Below, in pieces: positions 1 to 3,983 of a stretch of 5,740 bases of DNA. A model generated the notes under the pieces. It saw nothing but the letters and a program-made list of their open reading frames with translations, did not search any database and was not told the DNA's origin. The DNA is taken from NCBI GenBank assembly GCA_012798055.1, contig JAAZOA010000347.1, forward strand, positions 1-5,740, given 5' to 3'. Numbering within the stretch: the stretch's first letter is position 1; every line of letters starts with the position of its first letter. The stretch is from Syntrophomonadaceae bacterium. GTDB lineage: Bacteria > Bacillota > Syntrophomonadia > Syntrophomonadales > Syntrophomonadaceae. The translations under genes and the position numbers were made by a program.

Positions 1-26
1 AGGAGTAACGATATCGTTCTTTTCAT
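1..26 (-). CDS. Start of an unidentified gene running off the left edge (first 8 codons)
   Basis: On the minus strand an AAAGGAGG ribosome binding site (37-44) lies 10 bases before an ATG (24-26), followed by an open frame reading MKRTISLL up to the window edge. The short basic start followed by hydrophobic residues is what a signal peptide looks like, but eight residues cannot identify the product. The gene lies about 150 bases downstream of the stalk-domain gene on the same strand, with no convincing terminator between them, so the two may be co-transcribed. Codons 4-7 lie in a perfect 12-base palindrome, AACGATATCGTT (7-18), which may be chance. Confidence 0.6.
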
Positions 27-36
27 CCCCCGGGTC

Positions 37-44
37 CCTCCTTT
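37..44 (-). promoter_or_regulatory. Ribosome binding site of the left-edge partial gene
   Basis: AAAGGAGG on the minus strand is a near-perfect match to the 16S rRNA tail. It sits 10 bases before the ATG at 24-26 and is the main evidence that a gene starts here. Confidence 0.6.
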
Positions 45-177
45 CAAAATCTCGTGTACTATCTATCCTGGCAGAAACAGGCTTATATAGTTTAATACGT
101 TAAGAGCCATGGAAATTGGGGGGTCATTCAGGATATATGGTCAAGAAACTGCTAAATTGATAGCCTGGGATGGTCTA

Positions 178-1041
178 TTAATCTATGGTAATCATCACTG
201 ATTTCACGACATTGGCAATGCAGTAATAGCCAACTGTGCGTACGTTTACTTCTATGGTGAGAACAAGCCCTCCGGCGGGAGCATCGGCATCGATATTGAC
301 GTCGGGCAAGGTGAAGGTGGCCTTGCCGGTTTTGTCACTGCCGTCCTGGATGAACCAGATGGAGCGGCCATCATTATAGGTATTGGGACCCATTATCCAT
401 CCCCCAGGGGCAATGGTCGGAGCCCCTACGAACCTGCCATTGGCGAGGGTAAATTCGACACTGCTTTCCTTGGGAAAGGCAGTATAAGGCTCGATCTGGA
501 TTTGGGCCACCCTTACTCCGCCCTGCCCCTTTACATAAGCTCGGGTCGGCACATCTCGGAGAAAAACCTTGTATTGACTGGTGAAGATAGTCTCAGGAAA
601 ACTAATCTTGACAGTTTTATCTCCATCCCAGTTGGCGGTAGCACCGAATGCCTGGGCCACCGGGGCGATGGGCAGGCAGATTCTTTCATTGGAGACTTCG
701 GGCGCCACCTCCATAATGATTTCCTTCCCGTTGACAACCAGGTTCGGGCTGCCGATTTTTATCACCAACTGTGTATCACCCTTCATCAGGGTAGCCGTCT
801 GGTTCACCCCGTCCCAGAAGATCCCTGAGTCATCGATATCCAATGCATAGGCCACATAACGGATGGGTAAAAAGGTGCGGTTGTCTTTGACATAAGGAGC
901 CACATCCTTGGTGATCGCCGTCCCATTTATGTCTGCAACCGGTCCACCAATAATGAAGGTACTGGGCAGCGAAGCCGCCAGGACCGGTGCAGCCGGCAAC
1001 CACATCCCCAAAAGAAAAGCAAAAAGAAACCATTTCTTCAT
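178..1041 (-). CDS. Secreted protein with copper amine oxidase N-terminal-like (stalk) domains
   Basis: This is a 287-residue exported protein of unknown specific role. Residues 1-22 form a signal peptide (MKK, then a hydrophobic core, ending PVLA before Ala23). Residues 37-146 hold two units typical of the copper amine oxidase N-like family (PF07833): each runs from an ING or VNG strand through DVAP or EVAP, then an R-x-F/C-LPI segment, a hydrophobic helix, and FWD or NWD before a final strand. The catalytic oxidase domain of true amine oxidases is absent. In Clostridia this module is generally regarded as a wall- or matrix-associated stalk, not an enzyme. Residues 147-287 are beta-rich, glycine-rich and not recognised. 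The ATG at 1039-1041 is preferred because AGGAGG lies 7 bases upstream; the in-frame TTG one codon earlier is only 4 bases from it. The gene has its own SigA-type promoter, so it is probably not expressed from the upstream GNAT gene alone. Confidence 0.85.
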   Translation of the reverse strand: MKKWFLFAFLLGMWLPAAPVLAASLPSTFIIGGPVADINGTAITKDVAPYVKDNRTFLPIRYVAYALDIDDSGIFWDGVNQTATLMKGDTQLVIKIGSPNLVVNGKEIIMEVAPEVSNERICLPIAPVAQAFGATANWDGDKTVKISFPETIFTSQYKVFLRDVPTRAYVKGQGGVRVAQIQIEPYTAFPKESSVEFTLANGRFVGAPTIAPGGWIMGPNTYNDGRSIWFIQDGSDKTGKATFTLPDVNIDADAPAGGLVLTIEVNVRTVGYYCIANVVKSVMITID

Positions 1042-1048
1042 CAATAAT

Positions 1049-1054
1049 CCTCCT
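1049..1054 (-). promoter_or_regulatory. Ribosome binding site of the stalk-domain gene
   Basis: AGGAGG on the minus strand lies 7 bases before the ATG at 1039-1041. This spacing decides for the ATG over the overlapping TTG codon at 1042-1044. Confidence 0.7.
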
Positions 1055-1118
1055 CTTGAGCGGTCTGTGGCGTCATGGGCGCGTTATCAGCGTCCTGAAT
1101 AGATACCTTATTGTCTTA

Positions 1119-1147
1119 ATTTTATTCAACCCGCCAAATCCTGTAAA
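1119..1147 (-). promoter_or_regulatory. SigA-type promoter of the stalk-domain gene
   Basis: On the minus strand TTTACA (1142-1147, 5 of 6 to TTGACA) is separated by exactly 17 bases from TAAAAT (1119-1124, 5 of 6 to TATAAT). Transcription would start near 1112 and give a leader of about 70 bases before the ATG at 1041. It is the best housekeeping promoter match I found in the window. Its -10 element lies within a 13-base sequence that recurs upstream of the GNAT gene (1936-1948). Confidence 0.65.
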
Positions 1148-1193
1148 ACAAATCTTTCGGTCTGCTTCCCAGCTCTCATGTTTTCCTGTCCCC

Positions 1194-1225
1194 CTAGCCT
1201 CTGCCTAATTCCGGGGAGGGGCTAG
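1194..1225. other. Stem-loop between the GNAT and stalk-domain genes
   Basis: CTAGCCTCT (1194-1202) can pair with AGGGGCTAG (1217-1225), giving nine pairs including one G-U, around a 14-base loop. It lies about 40 bases after the GNAT stop on that gene's coding strand and could help end its transcript. No U-run follows on either strand, so it is not a standard intrinsic terminator. A smaller perfect inverted repeat, CTGATA/TATCAG (1251-1270), overlaps the GNAT stop codon. Confidence 0.3.
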
Positions 1226-1266
1226 TCATTATTTGACCGATGAATCACATCTGATAGCCTGCAATA

Positions 1267-1728
1267 TCAGAATATCCGCAATCTCATGGCCGGCAGGGGC
1301 GTATCCCCGAAACCAAGCTGCTCATACAACGGTTTGCCCTCCGGTGTAGCCAGAAGGTCGATGGCAGATACCCCCATATTCCTGGCTTCTTCTATAGTAC
1401 GCCTGACCACTTGGATGGACAAGCCTCGGCGGCGGTATTCGGGATAAGTGTAAACGTTGAGCAAGGTCCCGCTCTTACCGGAGGGCAGATAACGGTGGGC
1501 CGGTTGTTCCGCGACCGTCAGCAGGGCGATTGAAGCCACCTGACAGTCGGTCTCTGCTAAAACGGCTAAAGCGTTCCGGTTCAAATGTCTGGAGAGATAG
1601 TCAGCGAACTGGGCGCTGAGGGTGGCCTCATCATCCTCCCTCAAGGTTGCCATGTGCCGCAAGAAATCCAGGCGCAGCTTGACCAAAGTGTCCATGTCCT
1701 CCAGGGTCGCCCTACGGATATTTATCAC
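1267..1728 (-). CDS. GNAT-family N-acetyltransferase
   Basis: This is a 153-residue single-domain protein of the Gcn5-related N-acetyltransferase superfamily, which transfers acetyl from acetyl-CoA to an amine; the substrate cannot be read from the sequence. The N-terminal strand and helix (INIRRATLEDMDTLVKLRLDFL) are typical. Motif A is at about residues 86-114: strand TLLNVYT, then YRRRG (Arg99-Gly102), the R-x-x-G-type pyrophosphate loop that binds CoA, and the following helix. Motif B is at about residues 122-140 (IDLLAT, then PLYEQLGF), with the tyrosine and LGF signature of the family. Length is normal and no key element is missing. The start is GTG at 1726-1728 with GAGG only 4 bases upstream, a rather tight spacing, so translation may be modest. 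The gene is monocistronic or loosely linked to the stalk-domain gene 225 bases downstream. Confidence 0.85.
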   Translation of the reverse strand: MINIRRATLEDMDTLVKLRLDFLRHMATLREDDEATLSAQFADYLSRHLNRNALAVLAETDCQVASIALLTVAEQPAHRYLPSGKSGTLLNVYTYPEYRRRGLSIQVVRRTIEEARNMGVSAIDLLATPEGKPLYEQLGFGDTPLPAMRLRIF

Positions 1729-1766
1729 TCTACCTCATCATTCCCTTCCGCTTATTTGACTGCATT

Positions 1767-1907
1767 CCAACCAACTGTGATCGGCCAGACCATGTAGCTT
1801 GGCCTTGGTGCCTGCATTTCAGGGCAGATTGATCTGGCGGTGAGGTCCTGGGATTTGCCCTTTTCAAATTCCACAGCACACCGAGTTCGGCCGGGCTATG
1901 GTTGGTT
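1767..1907. other. Nested inverted repeats, candidate structured RNA (leader of the GNAT gene?)
   Basis: An outer pair, CCAACCA (1767-1773) with TGGTTGG (1899-1905), or in a shifted register AACCAAC (1769-1775) with GTTGGTT (1901-1907), encloses three hairpins. These are GGCCA/TGGCC (1783-1804), GGGCAGAT/ATTTGCCC (1822-1860, one G-U on the plus strand) and CCACAGC/GCTATGG (1871-1901, all paired only if read on the minus strand). The last one overlaps the outer pair by one to three bases. On the minus strand this would be a four-way-junction leader ending about 40 bases before the GNAT start. I do not match it to any riboswitch class I know. Strand is uncertain, because the second hairpin favours the plus strand and is followed there by TTTT. 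Confidence 0.3.
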
Positions 1908-1926
1908 CGCAACTCATGGTAGTAAT

Positions 1927-1961
1927 AATATTCCCTGTCTTAATTTTAAACCACCTGCAGG
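1927..1961 (-). promoter_or_regulatory. Possible alternative-sigma (SigH-like) promoter of the GNAT gene
   Basis: On the minus strand GCAGG followed by TGGTT (around 1952-1959) stands upstream of GGGAATATT (1927-1935). This resembles the SigH pattern AGGAxxT then GAAT, but the spacing is about one base longer than the B. subtilis rule and the -35 has a mismatch. No good SigA -35 is found for the nearby TAAAAT (1943-1948). Weak call. Confidence 0.25.
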
Positions 1962-2041
1962 ACGACTGATATGATTTCAGTGAACCCTGGCGCAGCATAA
2001 ATGCGTTATGGAGTAATAACATCGGAAAGTTACTTTTTCTG

Positions 2042-2067
2042 CTGATTTATGTAAACATATATATCAG
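2042..2067. promoter_or_regulatory. Imperfect AT-rich palindrome, possible operator
   Basis: The 26-base element begins CTGAT and ends ATCAG, with further matching inner bases (TAT near 2048 with ATA near 2058). It lies 150 bases upstream of the HTH gene. Autoregulation through such a site is common for small HTH proteins, but nothing here proves binding. Confidence 0.25.
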
Positions 2068-2103
2068 AAGTGTGTGGATGTTACACTGGCAAAAGAATCA
2101 TTT

Positions 2104-2132
2104 TTGACCTGCAGCCCCTTTTCTTCTTTACA
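2104..2132 (+). promoter_or_regulatory. Weak promoter candidate for the HTH coiled-coil gene
   Basis: TTGACC (2104-2109, 5 of 6) is followed after 17 bases by TTTACA (2127-2132, 3 of 6). The poor -10 suggests a weak or activated promoter. Its position, about 80 bases before the chosen ATG, is sensible. Confidence 0.3.
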
Positions 2133-2203
2133 TTTCCATGAAGGATTTGTGCGAGTGGAGTGGAACCCTACCGGGGGCGATCTGAGGAACATATCCGGTC
2201 TGA

Positions 2204-2208
2204 AGAGG
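2204..2208 (+). promoter_or_regulatory. Ribosome binding site deciding the HTH gene start
   Basis: AGAGG lies 8 bases before the ATG at 2217. It favours this start over the in-frame GTG at 2160, whose nearest purine-rich site (AAGGA, 2141-2145) is 14 bases away. Confidence 0.5.
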
Positions 2209-2216
2209 ATGATGGT

Positions 2217-2837
2217 ATGGATCAGGGCTACTTAACCATTAAAGAATATGCCAAACTTACTGGTCTATCTGAAAGTACAGTCCGCCGGAGAATAAAAATG
2301 GGACGGATTTCTGCAGTGCAGGCGGAGGGAACGCGCGGACCGCAATATCTGATAAAGGGCGAGGAACTGAATCGGACGGCAGCCACCGCCGATTTGGTCA
2401 GAGCGGACAGGTCCTTGTCGCTGGACCAGTTGGCTGTTGTTATGTTTAATGCCCTAAGGTCATCCCTTGCCGAATATGATCTGGCCTTAATCGACAAACT
2501 GGACAATCAAGCGGCAACTATCGAGGCCATATTAGCAGCAAACAACCAGGCATTAATCGATAAGCTGGTTAACCAGGCAAACGAGATCAAACAGTTGCAG
2601 GAAAAGTTGGGCGATCCCCAGCGGGAACAGATGATGCTGGAAAAAATAGACAAGCAGGCCCTTGAGATTCAAGCCCTGCACAATAGATTGAACAATCAAG
2701 GCTTGATCGATGAGATCAACAGACAGGCAGGGGAGATCAGAAATCTGCATGTTGAGTTATATAGGATTAGGAAATTACTGGATGGCGAGGTGCAAAAACA
2801 GGAGAACAGCAGCTGGTGGAGCAAATTCAAAAAGTAG
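2217..2837 (+). CDS. HTH DNA-binding protein with long repeated coiled coil and aromatic/basic tail
   Basis: This 206-residue protein is probably a DNA-binding architectural or regulatory protein. Residues 5-52 form a MerR/excisionase-type winged helix-turn-helix: YLTIKEYAKLTGLSESTVRRRIK is the helix-turn-recognition helix, and GPQYLI with the following GEEL is the wing. Residues about 62-190 are charged, Leu/Ile-rich and strongly predicted coiled coil by eye. Within them a 16-residue unit, consensus A-L-I-D-K-L-x-N-Q-A-x-E-I-x-x-L, occurs four times (residues 90-105, 112-127, 139-154, 162-177). The end, SSWWSKFKK, is an aromatic/basic tail that could touch a membrane or partner. The overall plan (HTH, coiled coil, tail) recalls RacA of Bacillus and plasmid/phage HTH proteins, but sequence homology to RacA is not evident. 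The alternative GTG at 2160 would add 19 residues of unremarkable acidic sequence. The gene converges with the DivIVA-like gene. Specific function is unknown. Confidence 0.75.
   Translation: MDQGYLTIKEYAKLTGLSESTVRRRIKMGRISAVQAEGTRGPQYLIKGEELNRTAATADLVRADRSLSLDQLAVVMFNALRSSLAEYDLALIDKLDNQAATIEAILAANNQALIDKLVNQANEIKQLQEKLGDPQREQMMLEKIDKQALEIQALHNRLNNQGLIDEINRQAGEIRNLHVELYRIRKLLDGEVQKQENSSWWSKFKK
2484..2747 (+). repeat. Four degenerate 48-base repeats inside the HTH gene
   Basis: Units at 2484-2531, 2550-2597, 2631-2678 and 2700-2747 encode variants of A-L-I-D-K-L-x-N-Q-A-x-E-I-x-x-L. Units 1 and 2 still share DNA identity (for example TTAATCGA followed by AA-CTGG), while units 3 and 4 agree mainly at protein level. 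This points to old internal duplication that lengthened the coiled coil. Confidence 0.5.
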
Positions 2838-2858
2838 GGTAGCAGCCATTGCCGACCG

Positions 2859-2867
2859 TTATCCACA
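2859..2867 (+). promoter_or_regulatory. Perfect DnaA box (TTATCCACA)
   Basis: TTATCCACA is the exact consensus of the DnaA initiator binding site. It is 21 bases after the HTH gene stop, in the convergent gap. Only one perfect copy was found; the next best (2073-2081, TGTGGATGT on the plus strand, read on the minus strand) has two mismatches. A single box is not an origin. It might bind DnaA as a regulator or titration site, or be chance. Confidence 0.4.
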
Positions 2868-3011
2868 AGTCAGTCCTGCCCTGGATGGAACCATTGTCAA
2901 AGATTGGGCGGGAATAGAAACATCAGTATATTCGACTTCTTTCTGGGCAGCTAAGATTCAGGATTATCGCATAGATGAGGCCGGTGGAGGTTTTGTCAGA
3001 GTATGACATTG

Positions 3012-3035
3012 GTTGCCCGGCAGACGCCGGGCAGC
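3012..3035. terminator. GC-rich hairpin in the convergent gap
   Basis: GTTGCCCGGC and GCCGGGCAGC form a 10-pair stem (one G-U) with the 4-base loop AGAC. It lies between the stops of the HTH gene (2837) and the DivIVA-like gene (3060), where a shared terminator is expected. Neither strand has a U-run just after it, so it would be a non-canonical or factor-assisted terminator. Confidence 0.4.
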
Positions 3036-3059
3036 TTCAGGACATCCCTTCCACCTGGC

Positions 3060-3533
3060 CTAGACCGGCTTTTTTTCCCGGCTGATCAAGGTCGGGGTAA
3101 AGGTAAACTCTTCACTGATGTCAGGTATCTGGTCCAGCGACGCCCGGTACAAGTCAATGCGGGTATATAAATCCTTTTTAAAACGCTGTGCCTTCAACCT
3201 CAGCAATTCCAACTCCTGATTCCGGCGGCGCAGTTCCTCATCGGCTTCCTGGATAAGGATCTCCGCCCTGGCCCGGGCTTCGGCTTCGGTCCGCTGCGCG
3301 CTGATCTGGGCCAGGATCATGACCTCGGCGATCTGCCTTTCCTTTTCCTGGTACTCCTTGAGCTTCTTCTGCAGCTCAGTTAAATCGGCTTGTGCCCTCT
3401 GCAGTTCTACCCGGGCCCTGGCCACTTCCGCTTTTAAAGCCTCGATTTGGGCCCTCTGCTCCCCGTCGGGGCCGGGATTGGCGCTAACCACCCCCCTGCC
3501 CTGATAATTCCGGCCTGGCAACTGAACCTCCAT
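3060..3533 (-). CDS. DivIVA-like coiled-coil protein without the DivIVA N-terminal domain
   Basis: This is a 157-residue cytoplasmic protein. Residues 1-24 are Gly/Pro-rich and disordered-looking. Residues 25-135 are almost unbroken coiled coil (Ala, Leu, Glu, Gln, Arg rich). Residues 66-118, including AEVMILAQISAQRTEAEARA and then AEILIQEADEE, closely resemble the second coiled-coil part of DivIVA/GpsB-type proteins (A-Q-x-x-A-E-x-x-x-x-A-x-x-E-A-x-x-I-x-x-E-A). DivIVA scaffolds sit at curved membrane of poles and septa and recruit partners. The membrane-binding N-terminal motif of DivIVA (P-x-D-I then F-x-x-x-x-R-G-Y) is missing, so it may rely on another anchor or only resemble DivIVA by composition. 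The ATG at 3531-3533 has AAAGGGGG six bases upstream. The gene sits behind a c-di-GMP-I riboswitch and intrinsic terminator, so its transcription should respond to cyclic di-GMP. Confidence 0.7.
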   Translation of the reverse strand: MEVQLPGRNYQGRGVVSANPGPDGEQRAQIEALKAEVARARVELQRAQADLTELQKKLKEYQEKERQIAEVMILAQISAQRTEAEARARAEILIQEADEELRRRNQELELLRLKAQRFKKDLYTRIDLYRASLDQIPDISEEFTFTPTLISREKKPV

Positions 3534-3662
3534 GCTGCACCCCCTTTATGAATTGCCCTTCCTTGCGTTTTCCCTTCTTCCCCGGGCTGTAGCCGCCCAA
3601 GGGACAAAAAAAACACCTGCCGGCGCTGGGATGCACAGCAGGTCATTTTCCATAATGCTCAG
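3534..3662 (-). promoter_or_regulatory. Expression platform and 5' leader of the DivIVA-like gene
   Basis: This minus-strand segment joins the aptamer to the start codon. It carries the intrinsic terminator (3606-3643), then a small GGGC/GCCC hairpin (about 3586-3600), a purine-rich stretch and the ribosome binding site AAAGGGGG (3540-3547). No open frame of note lies in it. An alternative pairing, GGCAG with TTGCC (3668-3682), at the 3' edge of the aptamer could compete with ligand-bound folding, but I could not draw a clear antiterminator. Confidence 0.6.
3606..3643 (-). terminator. Rho-independent terminator of the riboswitch
   Basis: On the minus strand ACCTGCTG (3636-3643) pairs with CGGCAGGT (3615-3622), giving eight pairs including one G-U, around a 13-base loop. 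One base later comes a run of eight T (3606-3613). This is a textbook intrinsic terminator. It lies about 20 bases after the aptamer and 73 bases before the coding region, the usual arrangement for a transcription-attenuating riboswitch. Confidence 0.85.
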
Positions 3663-3746
3663 CTACTGGCAACCCGGCTGCCTTAACCTCTCGGTCTTAG
3701 ACCCGTGGCTTTGCGTCCCCGTCTTTCGGCGGGTTTGCCTTTATCA
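3663..3746 (-). promoter_or_regulatory. Cyclic di-GMP-I (GEMM) riboswitch aptamer
   Basis: Read on the minus strand, this has the conserved parts of the class I c-di-GMP aptamer in order. GATAAA then GGCAAACC (3732-3745) opens it. A first hairpin follows, CCCG/CGGG capped by a GAAA tetraloop (3718-3733), then the invariant ACGCAAAGC (3708-3716). A second hairpin has ACC-GAGA-GGT within a CTAAG/TTAAGG receptor-like setting (about 3680-3700). The closing GGGTTGCC is at 3668-3675. The aptamer binds the bacterial second messenger bis-(3'-5')-cyclic dimeric GMP. One departure is a C-A mismatch (3729 with 3722) next to the tetraloop-closing pair. A terminator follows, so control is by premature termination. 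Clostridial class I switches studied so far are mostly OFF switches; the direction here is not readable from sequence alone. Confidence 0.93.
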
Positions 3747-3769
3747 TGCTCATACTTTTATTCATTCAG

Positions 3770-3799
3770 ATAATACTACGTTAATCCAGTCCTTCAGAA
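3770..3799 (-). promoter_or_regulatory. Promoter of the riboswitch leader
   Basis: On the minus strand TATTAT (3770-3775, 5 of 6 to TATAAT) has TTCTGA (3794-3799, 3 of 6) 18 bases upstream. Transcription would begin near 3763, only about 17 bases before the aptamer core, which fits the short 5' end usual for this riboswitch. The good -10 and weak -35 may mean activator dependence. Confidence 0.4.
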
Positions 3800-3877
3800 C
3801 GGGGTCGGATACTCTATGCTCACTGCTCTATCAATTAATACGGACAAAATCCTCAAAATGTAGAGGCAGGTAATGAA

Positions 3878-3892
3878 ATATTTGGCGAATAT
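3878..3892. promoter_or_regulatory. Short perfect inverted repeat in the divergent control region
   Basis: ATATT, a five-base centre TGGCG, and AATAT form a perfect inverted repeat. It stands between the divergent promoters of the riboswitch leader and the two-component operon and overlaps a possible -35 element (TTGGCG, 3882-3887). It could be an operator, but OmpR-family regulators usually bind direct repeats, so its partner is unknown. Confidence 0.2.
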
Positions 3893-3924
3893 GCACATTA
3901 AGAGTTATCATACTCCCATCATAT

Positions 3925-3954
3925 TTGCGGCCTGGATAATGGATGCTGTATGAT
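3925..3954 (+). promoter_or_regulatory. Promoter candidate of the two-component operon
   Basis: TTGCGG (3925-3930) and TATGAT (3949-3954, 5 of 6) are 18 bases apart and would start a short leader near 3961. A similar pair, TTGGCG (3882-3887) and TATCAT (3906-3911), also 18 bases apart, lies 43 bases upstream, so two tandem promoters are possible. Both -35 elements are poor. Confidence 0.35.
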
Positions 3955-3983
3955 TTCTGAAAGACGGGCAACAGGGGGAAGCT

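Larger units (their letters stand above)
1729..2216. other. Gene-free stretch between the GNAT and HTH genes
   Basis: No frame here has both a plausible start with ribosome binding site and protein-like composition. The left half (1767-1907) is dense in inverted repeats and could be structured RNA. The middle (1920-1975) is the likely promoter area of the minus-strand GNAT gene, with a palindrome CCTGCAGG at 1954-1961. The right half (1990-2135) is AT-rich and contains short competing inverted repeats (GTTAT/ATAAC at 2005-2020, TAAC/GTTA at 2017-2031), a longer imperfect palindrome at 2042-2067 and a weak promoter at 2104-2132. It probably controls the HTH gene. Confidence 0.6.

Noticed and set aside
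7..18. Perfect palindrome AACGATATCGTT as a possible operator.
   Set aside because: It lies inside the first codons of the left-edge gene, and there is no other sign of a binding site.
178..1041. Calling the stalk-domain protein an amine oxidase.
   Set aside because: Only the N-terminal-like domain is present; the copper-binding catalytic domain and its active-site tyrosine region are missing.
1730..1912. 60-codon minus-strand frame just before the GNAT gene.
   Set aside because: No ribosome binding site, composition not protein-like, and it lies over the inverted-repeat region, which explains the sequence better.
2073..2081. Second DnaA box upstream of the HTH gene, which with the one at 2859 could suggest an origin.
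   Set aside because: Two mismatches in nine bases and 780 bases away from the perfect box; no cluster and no dnaA/dnaN nearby.
2838..3006. Open frame continuing after the HTH gene stop in another frame (ends at 3006), with protein-like residues.
   Set aside because: Its only ATG starts lie deep inside the HTH gene in a different frame, no ribosome binding site is seen, and the translation resembles no known family. A decayed gene cannot be excluded but is not supported.
3655..3822. Three copies of ATGCTCA (3655-3661, 3746-3752, 3816-3822) around the riboswitch.
   Set aside because: Irregular spacing and only 7 bases; likely chance, and one copy falls in the 3' flank of the aptamer.
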